DNA of 64,000 bases from CBDHDJ01 sp965261645 (GTDB lineage: Bacteria; Pseudomonadota; Alphaproteobacteria; SHVV01): NCBI GenBank assembly GCA_965261645.1, contig CBDHDJ010000001.1, positions 124,001-188,000 on the forward strand. Reading direction: 5' to 3'. Position numbers and translations under genes: made by a program. How positions within the stretch are numbered: the first letter of the stretch is position 1; each line of letters opens with the position of its first letter. Positions 26,881-37,134 of the stretch are shown piece by piece. Below the pieces are notes generated by a model. That model was not told the origin of the DNA and searched no databases. It worked only from the letters and a program-made list of their open reading frames with translations.

Positions 26881-28068
26881 CTAAAGCGCTATATCGAACA
26901 GGCGACGGTGTTCGTCGAGGGCATAGCGGTCCGTCATGCCGGCGATATAATCGGCCACCAGGCGAGCCGTACGGGGCGTGGCGGCGCCATCCGCCTGCTC
27001 GCCCCACTCGGTGGGGAGGCAATCGGGATCGGCGAGAAACAGATTGAAGAGATCGGTGACCACCCGGCGCGCCCGGTTGTGTGAACGCACCTGTTTGTAG
27101 TGGGTGTACATGTTCTTGAAAAGGAAGGATTTGAGCTCGCGCTCCTCGCCGGCCATGACATCCGAAAAGGCGACGACGGGTGCGGGCAGGTGACGCAGCG
27201 CCTCCGCGCTGTCCGGCTCGGCCGCGGCGAGACGGCGCTGGGTCTCGGCGACCAGATCGCCGACCATCCGGTCGATCATCCGGCGGATCACCTCATGGAC
27301 CAGCCGGGCCTGTTCGAGCCCGGGGTATTTCTCCGTGACCTCGCCTATGATCGGCCCGACGAGCGGCACCGGCGCCAGATCTTCGAGCACAAAGAGCCCT
27401 GCGCGCAGGCCATCCTCGACATCGTGGCTGTCATAGGCGATGTCGTCGGATAGCGCCGCGACCTGGGCTTCCGCACCGGGATAGGTGTCAAGCTCGAGGT
27501 CGTGGTCGGCGTTGTACTCGACGATGGCCACGGGCAACGCGCCCGCGGCGGTCAGGCACCGGCCCTCGCTGTCCAGCAAGGGGCCGTTGTGCTTGACCAC
27601 GCCTTCCAGGGCCTCCCAGGTCAGGTTGAGACCGTCGAAGTCGGCGTAACGGTGTTCGAGCTTGGTCAAAATCCGGAGCGTTTGCGCGTTGTGATCGAAA
27701 CCGCCGTAGCCCTCCATCGCCGTGTCGAGCGCCTCCTCGCCGGCATGCCCGAAGGGCGTGTGGCCGAGATCATGGGCCAGCGCTAGCGCCTCTGCCAGGT
27801 CCTCGTCGAGCCCCAGGATACGACTGATTGAACGGGTGACCTGGGCCACCTCGAGGCTGTGCGTGAGGCGGGTGCGGTAGTGATCGCCCTCGTGGTAGAC
27901 GAACACCTGGGTCTTGTGCTTGAGCCGGCGGAAGGCCGCGGAATGCACGATGCGGTCGCGGTCGCGTTGGTAGGCGGATCGGGTGGCGCTCTCCGGTTCG
28001 GGGAATCGCCGCCCGCGGGTCGTCTCGGGATGGCACGCGAAAGGTGCGAAGGCGTTGGGCCCCGCCAT
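26881..28068 (-). CDS. dgt: dGTP triphosphohydrolase-like protein
   Basis: A 395-residue HD-domain hydrolase. It has the family N-terminus RDRDRIVHSAAFRRLKHKTQ, the histidines in TRLTHSLEVAQV, the HD pair HDLGHTPFGHAGE and FDHNAQTLRILT. It removes triphosphate from dNTPs. Divergent from erpA and head of the argS operon. Confidence 0.94.
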   Translation of the reverse strand: MAGPNAFAPFACHPETTRGRRFPEPESATRSAYQRDRDRIVHSAAFRRLKHKTQVFVYHEGDHYRTRLTHSLEVAQVTRSISRILGLDEDLAEALALAHDLGHTPFGHAGEEALDTAMEGYGGFDHNAQTLRILTKLEHRYADFDGLNLTWEALEGVVKHNGPLLDSEGRCLTAAGALPVAIVEYNADHDLELDTYPGAEAQVAALSDDIAYDSHDVEDGLRAGLFVLEDLAPVPLVGPIIGEVTEKYPGLEQARLVHEVIRRMIDRMVGDLVAETQRRLAAAEPDSAEALRHLPAPVVAFSDVMAGEERELKSFLFKNMYTHYKQVRSHNRARRVVTDLFNLFLADPDCLPTEWGEQADGAATPRTARLVADYIAGMTDRYALDEHRRLFDIAL

Positions 28069-28142
28069 GGCGCGAACCTAGCGCGGGCCTGGGGCGCGAT
28101 CAACACCCTGTGTGTTGTGGCCAGGCTTTCCCACCAAACGAT

Positions 28143-28171
28143 TTGACAAGCCCCTCGAAAACACGACATAC
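28143..28171 (+). promoter_or_regulatory. Possible sigma-70 promoter for erpA
   Basis: A perfect -35 TTGACA (28143-28148) is followed after 17 bases by a weak -10 (ACATAC). It lies in the dgt-erpA divergent spacer, 94 bases before the erpA start. Confidence 0.35.
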
Positions 28172-28264
28172 CGGAGACCGTAGGTCGTTTAACCTGCCGT
28201 TAACGTTGTTTCGGTGAGGATACGGCTTACATTAGGAAGGCAAGGAAACCGGCATAGTTGAGCG

Positions 28265-28636
28265 ATGCCCGATAAGCCCATGAGCGAAACCCAAGCCCCG
28301 TCGGCACCGCCGCTGTCGTTGACCGACAGCGCCGTTGAACGGATCGCCTTTCTCAGGGAAAAAGAGGGCAATCCGAACCTGATGCTGCGGGTGACCGTAT
28401 CGGGCGGCGGCTGTTCGGGATTCCAATATGGCTTCAGCTTCGCCGAGGATCGCAACGAAGATGACGAGGTTCTGGAGAAAGGCGGCATCGTGGTCCTCGT
28501 CGATACGATGTCGCTGATGTATCTTGCCGGCGCACAGATTGATTTCATCGAGGACATGATTGGCTCCTCGTTCGCCGTCACGAACCCGAACGCCACCGCA
28601 TCGTGCAGTTGCGGCTCGTCATTTGCCGTGGGCTGA
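28265..28636 (+). CDS. erpA: A-type iron-sulfur cluster insertion protein (ErpA/IscA-like)
   Basis: A 123-residue HesB/IscA-family carrier. The three cluster ligands are in GGGCSGFQY and CSCGSSF. The N-terminus has about 18 extra polar residues; a second in-frame ATG at 28280 (MSETQAP) is possible. Followed by a terminator. Confidence 0.93.
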   Translation: MPDKPMSETQAPSAPPLSLTDSAVERIAFLREKEGNPNLMLRVTVSGGGCSGFQYGFSFAEDRNEDDEVLEKGGIVVLVDTMSLMYLAGAQIDFIEDMIGSSFAVTNPNATASCSCGSSFAVG

Positions 28637-28658
28637 GACGCGTCCCTATGCTAGAATG

Positions 28659-28684
28659 AAGTCCGGATTCATCCGGGCTTTTTT
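28659..28684 (+). terminator. Rho-independent terminator after erpA
   Basis: Stem AGTCCGGAT / ATCCGGGCT with one G-U pair, a two-base turn, and a run of six T. It lies 23 bases after the erpA stop. Confidence 0.7.
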
Positions 28685-28705
28685 GATGCGATTGACGGTG
28701 CTGCC

Positions 28706-29476
28706 ATGAAGATCGCGACCTGGAACATCAACGGCGTTCGCGCCCGCATGCCGCAGCTTCTGGTGTGGCTCAGGGAGGCCTCGTGCGACGTCGTTCTGCT
28801 CCAGGAAATTAAGTGCATGAACGACAAATTCCCGGGCGAGGCGATCGAGGATCTCGGCTACAACCTCGCGATCCACGGCCAGAAGAGCTTCAACGGCGTG
28901 GCCATCCTGGCGAAGCGGCCGATCGAGGATGTCGAGGCCGGCCTGCCCGGCGATACGTCCGACGAACAGGCGCGCTACATCGAAGCGACGGTCGGCGGAG
29001 TTCGCGTGGGCTCCATCTATCTGCCCAACGGCAACCCGGTCGAAACGGAAAAGTACACCTACAAGCTCAATTGGATGGGACGCCTGCGCGAGCGCATCGC
29101 GGCGCTGCTCGATCTCGAGGAGTGTTTCGTGCTCGGCGGCGATTACAACGTCTGTTCCGACGACCGCGACGTTTACGATCCGGCGGGCTGGGCCGAGGAC
29201 GCGCTATGCCGGCCCGAAACGCGGCGCCATTTTCGCGAAATTCTCTATTCGGGCGTCACCGAGGCTTACCGCGCGTTGCATCCCGAGACCATCGCCTATA
29301 CCTACTGGGACTACCAGGCCGGCGCGTGGCAGAAAGATCACGGGCTCCGCATCGATCACTTGCTGCTCTCACCCCAGGCGGCCGACCGGCTAGAGGCCTG
29401 CGAGATCGATCGCGTCGTGCGGGGCCGCGAAAAGGCCTCCGACCACGTGCCGATCTGGTGTGAATTGAACGAATAA
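28706..29476 (+). CDS. xth: Exodeoxyribonuclease III (AP endonuclease)
   Basis: A 256-residue enzyme of the ExoIII family for abasic-site repair. Visible motifs are MKIATWNINGVRAR, VLLQEIKCMNDKFP, GGDYNVCSDDRDVYDP and RIDHLLLSPQ, and the final catalytic His is in KASDHVPIWCEL. Complete. Confidence 0.96.
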   Translation: MKIATWNINGVRARMPQLLVWLREASCDVVLLQEIKCMNDKFPGEAIEDLGYNLAIHGQKSFNGVAILAKRPIEDVEAGLPGDTSDEQARYIEATVGGVRVGSIYLPNGNPVETEKYTYKLNWMGRLRERIAALLDLEECFVLGGDYNVCSDDRDVYDPAGWAEDALCRPETRRHFREILYSGVTEAYRALHPETIAYTYWDYQAGAWQKDHGLRIDHLLLSPQAADRLEACEIDRVVRGREKASDHVPIWCELNE

Positions 29477-29495
29477 GGGAACGGACACTTCAGGC

Positions 29496-30035
29496 TCACT
29501 CGGCCGCGGATTTGCGTCCCTGTAAGCGTGCCTGGACGGTGTCCTTGATGAAGTAGCCACGCGCGCGATTGGAGCCTGACCAGGTGTGATCATCGGTGGT
29601 GCGCACATAGGCACGGCGCATGGCGTCGAGCACCGGATGCTGGCTGAGCGCCGCGCTGAAATAGGCCACCACCGATTCACCCGGATTGAGCTCGCGCGGC
29701 CAATGCGCGCTGTCATGCAATAAGGGCTCGCGCATACCGAGCCGGGGCTCCTCGAAACGGCCGGTGAGGCCGATCTCCTCGACGGTGGTTGGGGCCCGGC
29801 CGGTATTGGTGATCTTGAGACACAGACTCGGCTGGGTGAGGCGCTGGGATTCTAGGGATTTGAGCTCGTCTACGCTGTCGCTGAGGACGACCGTATCCGC
29901 AGCGATGGCATAGGCGATCATCGGCTGGACTTCAAGATGAGCCCCTTTCCCTGACCGCACCGCGTCAAATTTGAGACGCCGCAGCCCTGAGGTTCGTTTC
30001 GTCAGGCCCGAGGCCAAGAGGTCCGCCAAGGTCAT
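29496..30035 (-). CDS. Hypothetical protein, beta-rich domain
   Basis: A 179-residue protein not recognised. The middle part (PSLCLKITNTGRAPTTVEEI, then LNPGESVVAYFSAAL) looks like an immunoglobulin-type beta sandwich. No signal peptide or membrane helix. It lies 15 bases upstream of ilvD on the same strand and converges on xth. Confidence 0.7.
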   Translation of the reverse strand: MTLADLLASGLTKRTSGLRRLKFDAVRSGKGAHLEVQPMIAYAIAADTVVLSDSVDELKSLESQRLTQPSLCLKITNTGRAPTTVEEIGLTGRFEEPRLGMREPLLHDSAHWPRELNPGESVVAYFSAALSQHPVLDAMRRAYVRTTDDHTWSGSNRARGYFIKDTVQARLQGRKSAAE

Positions 30036-30050
30036 GGGCGACAGGCGCTC

Positions 30051-31775
30051 CTAGATGTCCGCGTAGCAGTGGGTTTCGGCCCGGGCGCCGGGATGCGTCA
30101 GCGCACCCTTCTCGGCATCGCCCACGGTCTTGGCGTAGCGCCACAGCGCACCCGACTGGTAGTCGTTGAGCCGCGGCGTCCAGGCGGCGCGGCGCTCATC
30201 CAACTCGGCATCGGAGAGATCGACCTCGAGGGTCCCGGCCTCGGCGTCGATGGCGATCATGTCGCCGTCCTTGAGGAGCCCGATCGGTCCGCCGACGGCC
30301 GCCTCCGGACCGACATGGCCAACGCAGAAGCCGCGCGTGCCGCCGGAAAAGCGGCCATCGGTGATCAGCGCGACCTTGCCGCCCCGGCCCTGGCCGTAGA
30401 GCGCCGCGGTCGTCGACAACATCTCGCGCATGCCGGGCCCGCCGCGCGGGCCCTCGTAGCGAAGCACGATCACGTCGCCGTCCTTGATGTCCTTGCTCTG
30501 GATCGCCTGGAATGCATCCTCCTCGCGGTCGAACACGCGCGCCGGCCCGCGAAACTGGTATTGCGTCATGCCGGCGACTTTGACGATCGCACCTTGCGGC
30601 GCCAGGTTGCCTTTGAGGCCGACCACACCGCCGGTCGGCGTGATCGGCCTCGAGGCCGGGCGGACGACATCTTGATCCTCGGGGAACACCACGTCCTCGA
30701 GATTGTCCGCGATCGAGGTGCCCGTCACCGTCAGGCAGTCGCCGTGGAGGTGGCCGTGATCGAGAAGCGTTTTCATAACGATCTCGATGCCGCCCACTTC
30801 ATAGAGGTCCTTGGCGACATAGCGGCCGGCCGGCTTCAGGTCGGCGAGGTAGGGCGTGCGGCGGAAGATCTCGCAGACGTCGTGCAGATCAAACTCGATG
30901 CCGGCCTCGTTGGCGATCGCCGGCAGGTGCAGCCCGGCGTTGGTCGAGCCGCCGGTCGCCGCGACGACGGTGGCGGCGTTCTCGAGCGCTTCACGGGTGA
31001 CGATGTCGCGCGGGCGAATGTTGCGCGCGATCAGCTCCATCACCTTCTCGCCCGACGCCTCGGCAAAGGAATCGCGCGATTCATAGGGCGCCGGCGCGCC
31101 GGCCGATCCGGGCAGGGCGAGACCGATAGCCTCCGAGACACAGGCCATCGTGTTCGCGGTGAACTGGCCGCCGCACGAGCCGGCCCCCGGGCAGGCGACG
31201 TATTCGAGCTCGTGCAGCTCGGCCTCGTCTATCGCGCCTGCGGCGTACTGGCCGACCGCCTCGAAGACATCGACGACGGTGACGTCGCGGTCGTGGAAGC
31301 GGCCCGGCAGGATCGAGCCGCCATACATGAAGACCGCGGGCACGTTGAGCCGCACCATGGCCATCATCAAGCCCGGCAGCGACTTGTCGCAGCCCGCCAG
31401 CCCGACGATCGCGTCGTAGCAATGGCCGCGCATGGTGAGCTCGGTCGAATCGGCGATCACTTCGCGGCTCACCAGCGAGGACTTCATGCCGTCATGGCCC
31501 ATGGCGATGCCGTCGGTCACGGTGATCGTCGTGAACTCGCGCGGCGTCCCGCCCGCCGCCTTGACGCCGAGCTTGGCCGCCTGGGCCTGGCGCGACAGCG
31601 CGATGTTGCAGGGCGCGCCCTCGTTCCAGGTGGTGACCACACCGACGAAAGGCCGCGCGATCTCGTCCTCGGTCAAGCCCATGGCGTAATAGTACGAGCG
31701 GTGCGGCGCCCGCTCGGGCCCGACCGAGACGTGCCGGCTCGGCAACTTGGATTTATCGAAGGTCGCGGAATCCAT
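30051..31775 (-). CDS. ilvD: Dihydroxy-acid dehydratase
   Basis: A 574-residue Fe-S enzyme of branched-chain amino acid synthesis. ATG 31775 (MDSATFDKSKLPSRHV) follows GGGAGG. Motifs seen: CDKSLPGLMMAMVRLNVPA and CPGAGSCGGQFTANTMAC with cluster cysteines, and GRFSGGTRGFCVGHVGPEA near the C-terminus. The opposite strand has a 588-codon open frame that is only its shadow. Confidence 0.97.
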   Translation of the reverse strand: MDSATFDKSKLPSRHVSVGPERAPHRSYYYAMGLTEDEIARPFVGVVTTWNEGAPCNIALSRQAQAAKLGVKAAGGTPREFTTITVTDGIAMGHDGMKSSLVSREVIADSTELTMRGHCYDAIVGLAGCDKSLPGLMMAMVRLNVPAVFMYGGSILPGRFHDRDVTVVDVFEAVGQYAAGAIDEAELHELEYVACPGAGSCGGQFTANTMACVSEAIGLALPGSAGAPAPYESRDSFAEASGEKVMELIARNIRPRDIVTREALENAATVVAATGGSTNAGLHLPAIANEAGIEFDLHDVCEIFRRTPYLADLKPAGRYVAKDLYEVGGIEIVMKTLLDHGHLHGDCLTVTGTSIADNLEDVVFPEDQDVVRPASRPITPTGGVVGLKGNLAPQGAIVKVAGMTQYQFRGPARVFDREEDAFQAIQSKDIKDGDVIVLRYEGPRGGPGMREMLSTTAALYGQGRGGKVALITDGRFSGGTRGFCVGHVGPEAAVGGPIGLLKDGDMIAIDAEAGTLEVDLSDAELDERRAAWTPRLNDYQSGALWRYAKTVGDAEKGALTHPGARAETHCYADI

Positions 31776-31934
31776 ACGCGAAGACCTCCCTGCAGCGATG
31801 CTGACTGTGGCCGCGTGAAACCGCGGCGTCGTTGAGCCTAAAGTCCCACGGGAGGGGCTGAAAATCAACGGTCGGTAACTACGGGTTGGCGTGCACGCCC
31901 CATCCCGGCGGGACGGCCCCGGCCAAGATTGAGG

Positions 31935-34580
31935 TTAGGCGCCGATCCGTTCGAGGGCGGTGGCGAGCTTGGTGCGCACGCCTTCGGCCTCGGCGCGGCG
32001 CTCGCGCTGCTCCTCGATGACGCGCTCCGGCGCCTTGGCGATGAAGTCCTGGTTGCCGAGCTTCTTGTCGATTTTGGCGATTTCACCCTCGAGCTTGCCG
32101 AGTTCGCGGGCCAATCTATCCTTTTCGCCCGCCACGTCGATGACGTCTGCCAGCGGCAAGACGACGGTCGCCTCGTCGACCACGAGCTGCACCGCTCCTT
32201 TGGGCACACCGCCGTCGAGCGCGACCTCCCCGATCCGCGCCAGCCTCTTGATCACCTCATCATGTTGCGTCAGCCTCACCTGCGTATCGCGGTGGGCATC
32301 CCTCACCCGCACCGGAATCTGCGCGGCCGCCGGAACATGCATTGCGGAACGCACCGCCCGTATCTCATTGACAAAGCGGACCAACCAGTCGATTTCAGCC
32401 GCCGCATCGGCGTCGATCCTGATCGCCGAGTGATCGGGCCACGGTGCAACGATCAGGGCCGTGGCCTTGGGGCCGGCAAGCCGGCTCGACAGCTCCTCGG
32501 TGACGAACGGCATGAAGGGGTGCAGCAGATGGAGAACTTGGTCCAGCGCCCAAGCAGCCGTGGCGCGGGTTTCCTCCTTGGCCAGCTCGTCGTCACCGGA
32601 CAATAAGGGTTTGATGAATTCGAGATACCAGTCGCAGAACGTCCCCCAGGTGAAATGGTAGGCGGCGTCCGCCGCCTCGTTGAACATGTAGGCTTCGATC
32701 CCCATCGTGACCTGCTCGACAGCCTGGGCGACTTCGCCGACGATCCAGCGGTTGAAGGTCTGCCGGCAGGCGTTGGGCTCGAAGTCGGGATTGGAGACGC
32801 ACATGTTTATCTCGCAAAAACGCGCCGCATTCCACAACTTGGTGGCGAAGTTCCGGTAACCCTGGACACGGCTTTCCGAGAGCTTGATGTCGCGTCCTTG
32901 GGCCGCCATGGCGGCAAGCGTGAAGCGCAAGGCATCGGCCCCGAACCGGTCGACGAGCTCGAGCGGATCGATAATGTTGCCCTTGCTCTTCGACATCTTC
33001 TGGCCGCGCTCATCGCGCACCAGGGCATGGATGTAGACGGTGCGAAACGGCACCTCGCCCTTGAAGTGCAGGCCCATCATCATCATGCGCGCAACCCAGA
33101 AGAAGATGATGTCGAAGCCGGTCACCAGGACATCGGTCGGGTAACAGCGCTTGAGGGCCGTGGTGTCCGCCGGCCAACCGAGGGTCGAGAACGGCCACAG
33201 CGCCGAGGAGAACCAGGTATCCAGCACGTCCTCGTCGCGCTCGAGCGTGGTCTCCTTGCCATAATGGAGCTTGGCCGCGATGAGCGCCTCGTCCGCGGTC
33301 ATCGCAACGAAAATATGGCCGTCCGGGCCGTACCATGCGGGAATCTGGTGGCCCCACCAGAGCTGGCGCGAAATGCACCAGGGCTGGATGTTCCTCATCC
33401 ACTCGAAGTAGGTGCGCTCCCAATGCCGCGGCACGAACACCATCTCGCCGCGCTCGACGGCTTCGATGGCCGGCTTCGCCAAGCTCGCGGCATCGACATA
33501 CCACTGGTCGGTGAGCCTCGGCTCGATCACCGAATCCGAGCGGTCGCCGTAGGGCACGACATGGGTGTGGGCCTCGATCCGCTCGATCAGACCTTGCGAT
33601 TCCAGATCGGTGACGATGCGCTGGCGTGCCGCCAAGCGATCGAGGCCCTGATAGGCCTGGGGCGCCATCTCGTTGAGATGGCCGTTCTCGTCGAAAATAT
33701 TGACCAGATCGAGCCCGTGCCGCCGGCCCACGTCAAAGTCGTTAAAGTCGTGCGCGGGCGTGATCTTGACGGCACCGCTGCCCTGCTCGGGATCGGCGTA
33801 GCTGTCGGCGACGATTTCGAGCCAACGGCCGACCAGCGGTAAAACGGCGAACCGACCCACCAGCCCGCGATAGCGTTCATCGTCGGGATGGACCGCAACG
33901 GCGGTATCGCCGAGCATCGTTTCCGGCCGTGTCGTCGCAACGTTTATGTAAGTGTTTTCCGTGCCTTCGAGAGGGTACTTAATGTGCCAAAGGTGCCCCT
34001 GCACCTCGCGCTGCTCGACCTCAAGATCCGAGATCGCGGTGTGCAGCACGCAGTCCCAGTTGACCAAACGCTTGTCCTTGTAGATCAACCCCTGCTCATA
34101 GAGATCGACGAATACTTTGCGCACGGCGTGGGACAGTCCCTCGTCCATGGTGAAGCGATCGCGCGACCAATCGCATGACGCCCCAAGGCGGCGAAGCTGG
34201 TCGATGATCGTGCCGCCCGATTGCTCCTTCCAGCGCCAGACGCGCTCGACGAAGGCTTCGCGAGACATGTCGCGGCGCGCCAGACCCTCGTCCGCGAGCT
34301 GACGCTCGACCACCAGTTGCGTGGCGATTCCGGCATGATCGGTTCCCGGCTGCCACAGCGCGTCCCGGCCGCGCATACGCTCGAAGCGAATCAGGATGTC
34401 CTGCAACGTGTTGTTGAGTGCGTGCCCCATGTGAAGGTTGCCGGTTACGTTGGGCGGCGGGATGACGATCGTGTAGGGCCGCGCGTCGGGCCGGCCGCCA
34501 AACGCAAAAGCGCCGTCGTGTTCCCAGGCGGCGTAGTGCCTCGCCTCTATTTCAGCCGGCCGATAGGTCTTGCTCAGCAT
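31935..34580 (-). CDS. valS: Valyl-tRNA synthetase
   Basis: An 881-residue class I synthetase, from ATG 34580 (MLSKTYRPAEIEARHYA). HIGH motif NVTGNLHMGHAL; KMSKS motif GQKMSKSKGNIIDP. It ends with the C-terminal coiled-coil arm typical of ValRS. It follows the popZ gene, as in other alphaproteobacteria. Confidence 0.97.
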   Translation of the reverse strand: MLSKTYRPAEIEARHYAAWEHDGAFAFGGRPDARPYTIVIPPPNVTGNLHMGHALNNTLQDILIRFERMRGRDALWQPGTDHAGIATQLVVERQLADEGLARRDMSREAFVERVWRWKEQSGGTIIDQLRRLGASCDWSRDRFTMDEGLSHAVRKVFVDLYEQGLIYKDKRLVNWDCVLHTAISDLEVEQREVQGHLWHIKYPLEGTENTYINVATTRPETMLGDTAVAVHPDDERYRGLVGRFAVLPLVGRWLEIVADSYADPEQGSGAVKITPAHDFNDFDVGRRHGLDLVNIFDENGHLNEMAPQAYQGLDRLAARQRIVTDLESQGLIERIEAHTHVVPYGDRSDSVIEPRLTDQWYVDAASLAKPAIEAVERGEMVFVPRHWERTYFEWMRNIQPWCISRQLWWGHQIPAWYGPDGHIFVAMTADEALIAAKLHYGKETTLERDEDVLDTWFSSALWPFSTLGWPADTTALKRCYPTDVLVTGFDIIFFWVARMMMMGLHFKGEVPFRTVYIHALVRDERGQKMSKSKGNIIDPLELVDRFGADALRFTLAAMAAQGRDIKLSESRVQGYRNFATKLWNAARFCEINMCVSNPDFEPNACRQTFNRWIVGEVAQAVEQVTMGIEAYMFNEAADAAYHFTWGTFCDWYLEFIKPLLSGDDELAKEETRATAAWALDQVLHLLHPFMPFVTEELSSRLAGPKATALIVAPWPDHSAIRIDADAAAEIDWLVRFVNEIRAVRSAMHVPAAAQIPVRVRDAHRDTQVRLTQHDEVIKRLARIGEVALDGGVPKGAVQLVVDEATVVLPLADVIDVAGEKDRLARELGKLEGEIAKIDKKLGNQDFIAKAPERVIEEQRERRAEAEGVRTKLATALERIGA

Positions 34581-34653
34581 CGCTGACCAGCGCGTTCGAT
34601 CCGCGTCGATGACGTGTGATGGGAGCGGAATGTAGGCGGTGCCAGGCGGCGTA

Positions 34654-35508
34654 TCAATAGCTGCGGTCGTCCACACGGCCCGCCAGCTTGGAAATCTCTC
34701 GCTCGACCAATCGCTCAACGAGGGGAGGCAGGTTGTGATCGAGCCAATCCTTGAGCATCGGTCGAATCAACTCCTTGACCAACTCCTCGAGCGTCCTGTT
34801 GCCACCGCCAAGCGGGACGCCCTTCGCATCCGAAACCCCTCGCGCCAAATCCGTGAACGCCGATGCGGCAGCGCTCGCCGGGGTATCCGACATCAATTCC
34901 GCTTCCAAATTGAGCGCCGCGCCGGCGTCATGCGAAGCTTGAGCGGGTTCAAGGGAAGCTGTCGCTGGCGGCGGTGGCGGTGGCTCCGGTACCGGCTCGG
35001 GCGCGATTTCAGGCTCGGGAATGGCCGGCTGTGGCACATCGACCTCGGTCTCCTCGCCGGCGTCTATCACCTCGGTGAGATCGAGAACGGATTCGTCAAA
35101 CTCATCGTCCGCACTCGCGACGGCGTCGATTTCAGCAACGACTTCGTCGCGTGCCTCCATATTGCCAGAGTCGGCTTCCTGGGGCTCCGGCGTTTGAAGC
35201 TCCTCCACCACCACATCGTCGATTACATCTTCGGCGGAATCGTCGATCGCTTCCGGCAGAGCTTCGGGTACATCAAGATCGGCGGCGAGCTCGGCGGCCT
35301 CTGGTTCCACAGCTTGGGTCGGTTCGGCCGGTTCGGCTTCCACGGCCTCGACGGGCTTGTCCGGCTCCGCCTCAACCTCGGCGACCGCCACGAGCTCCTC
35401 GCCGGCGCCCTCTTCGCCTTCGGACTCTTGATCCTCGGAAATGATGCGGCGAATCGACGACAGAATTTCTTCCATCGTCGGTTCTTGCTGCGCTTTCGGA
35501 TCGCTCAT
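34654..35508 (-). CDS. popZ: PopZ-like polar organising protein (DUF2497)
   Basis: A 284-residue protein with the PopZ plan: an N-terminal short helix (TMEEILSSIRRIISED), a long acidic Pro/Glu/Ala linker (about 30-215) and the C-terminal oligomerisation helices (LEELVKELIRPMLKDWLDHN, then LPPLVERLVEREI). PopZ forms a polar matrix that anchors the centromere region and cell-cycle proteins. The gene lies between tolC and valS, its usual place. Confidence 0.9.
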   Translation of the reverse strand: MSDPKAQQEPTMEEILSSIRRIISEDQESEGEEGAGEELVAVAEVEAEPDKPVEAVEAEPAEPTQAVEPEAAELAADLDVPEALPEAIDDSAEDVIDDVVVEELQTPEPQEADSGNMEARDEVVAEIDAVASADDEFDESVLDLTEVIDAGEETEVDVPQPAIPEPEIAPEPVPEPPPPPPATASLEPAQASHDAGAALNLEAELMSDTPASAAASAFTDLARGVSDAKGVPLGGGNRTLEELVKELIRPMLKDWLDHNLPPLVERLVEREISKLAGRVDDRSY

Positions 35509-35601
35509 ATTTGGCCTTAACCCGACGCCAAGCGGAACAATTCTTTCATGAAACGGACCACAAATCCAGTATTACATACTGGGTTACACCACAACACCTA
35601 G

Positions 35602-36999
35602 TTATTCATCGACAATTCGGCTTCCCCACCACACGTCCCGAACACGATTGAAATTACGCACCGGATCATAGTGTTCGACGGCAAGTCCGAGTTCGTCCGC
35701 GGTCAATCGGCCGATGGTCGCGCGCAGCTCGAACGCTGCAACATATTCGTCCCGTCGAGCCACGACAAGGGCCACCCGCGCATCGAGAAGCTCCTGCTCA
35801 GCGTCCAGGACATCGAGCGTCGTTCGCGCGCCCAGTTCTGCTTCTTGGCGCACGCCCTCGAGGGCAATCTCGGCAGCCCTCACCTCCTCGCTACGGGAAC
35901 GAAAACGGGCCTGCGCCGTGGTCAGGCGCTCCCAGGACGTGGTGACGCCCTCGACGACATCGCGGCGCACCTGTTCGACCTCGATGCGGCGCTGCAGGGA
36001 GATCTGCTTGCTCTGGCGCAGCTCGGAATAGACCTGACCCGACTGATAGAGCGGCACCACGAGCTGGGCGATGATTTGGGCGGAGTCCCTCTGCGATCCC
36101 GTCGTGACGGTTTCCTCGGTATGGGAGATATCGCCGTCGAGCGTGATCGTCGGCAGGAGACCGCCCTTGGCGACCCGGATGGCGTGGCGGCTCGCTTCCT
36201 CCGCGAATTTTGCCGCCAGCAATATAGGATTCTGCTCGAGCGCGACAGCCATCGCCTCGTTCTCGCTCGCCGGCAAGCCGGTGAGCGGCAGCACCGGCTC
36301 GAGCGTCGTCGGCCAGCTCCCGACGGTCGTCTTGTAAACAGCGCGGCTAGAGGTAAGATCGCCCGCGGCCTGGATCCGATCCGACGTTGCGCGCGAGAGC
36401 CGCGCCTCGGCTTGCGCAACATCGGTGCGCGTCAACTCGCCGACGCTGAACCGATCACGCGTCGCTTCCAGTTGCCGTCTGAGAATCTGCTCGTTGTTGT
36501 CGTTGAGCGTCACCACCGCCTCGTCGCGCAAGACGTTCAAATAGCCGGACACAGCGAGCAGTAGGACATCCTGCTCGACGTCCGCCAGCTGCGCGCGGCC
36601 GGCCCGCACCAGGTTTTCCGCCTCCCGCGTGGAGGCCACCGTGCGGCCACCGCGATAGAGCGGCTGCGATACGGAGACCTGACCGGTCACCGGATCGAGA
36701 TTCTGCACCCCGCCGGCGAAGGTGCCAGCCGAATCAGTGCGTCTGCGGCCGTAGGAGCCTGAGGCTTCCAGATTGGGCCGATAGCCCGAGAGCGCCTGGG
36801 GAACCCGTTCGTCGATCGCTCGGAGGGCGGCGCGTTGGGCGAGCAGCCGGGGATTGTTGAGATAAGCGGAGATCAACGCGTCGGACAGCGATTCCGCGCC
36901 TGAGGAAACGGGCACGAGGGCAAACAGCGCCAGCCACAGACCGCCGGCGGCGAGCCGTTGGCGCAACTTGGTCGTGGGTCTATTCCGCTGAAGGCGCAT
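35602..36999 (-). CDS. tolC: TolC-family outer-membrane efflux protein
   Basis: A 465-residue protein with an N-terminal signal peptide (AAGGLWLALFALVPVSSGAE), then LSDALISAYLNNPRLLAQRA and two long OEP coiled-coil repeats (about 30-240 and 240-450). It forms the exit duct for type I secretion and RND pumps. Confidence 0.93.
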   Translation of the reverse strand: MRLQRNRPTTKLRQRLAAGGLWLALFALVPVSSGAESLSDALISAYLNNPRLLAQRAALRAIDERVPQALSGYRPNLEASGSYGRRRTDSAGTFAGGVQNLDPVTGQVSVSQPLYRGGRTVASTREAENLVRAGRAQLADVEQDVLLLAVSGYLNVLRDEAVVTLNDNNEQILRRQLEATRDRFSVGELTRTDVAQAEARLSRATSDRIQAAGDLTSSRAVYKTTVGSWPTTLEPVLPLTGLPASENEAMAVALEQNPILLAAKFAEEASRHAIRVAKGGLLPTITLDGDISHTEETVTTGSQRDSAQIIAQLVVPLYQSGQVYSELRQSKQISLQRRIEVEQVRRDVVEGVTTSWERLTTAQARFRSRSEEVRAAEIALEGVRQEAELGARTTLDVLDAEQELLDARVALVVARRDEYVAAFELRATIGRLTADELGLAVEHYDPVRNFNRVRDVWWGSRIVDE

Positions 37000-37134
37000 G
37001 GCGCAGGTCGGGATGCCCTAGGGCGCCACGCACACCGCGGCCAGGATTAACGGGGCGCTCGACAATCTAGTACACCTGCCAAGCTGTATCAATTTGCCAG
37101 CCGGGGTTGTGTGCACGCGATGGCTCGACCGCGC

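Noticed and set aside
30069..31835. A 588-codon plus-strand open frame
   Set aside because: It lies opposite ilvD, which has full family motifs; the composition is typical of a high-GC antisense shadow.
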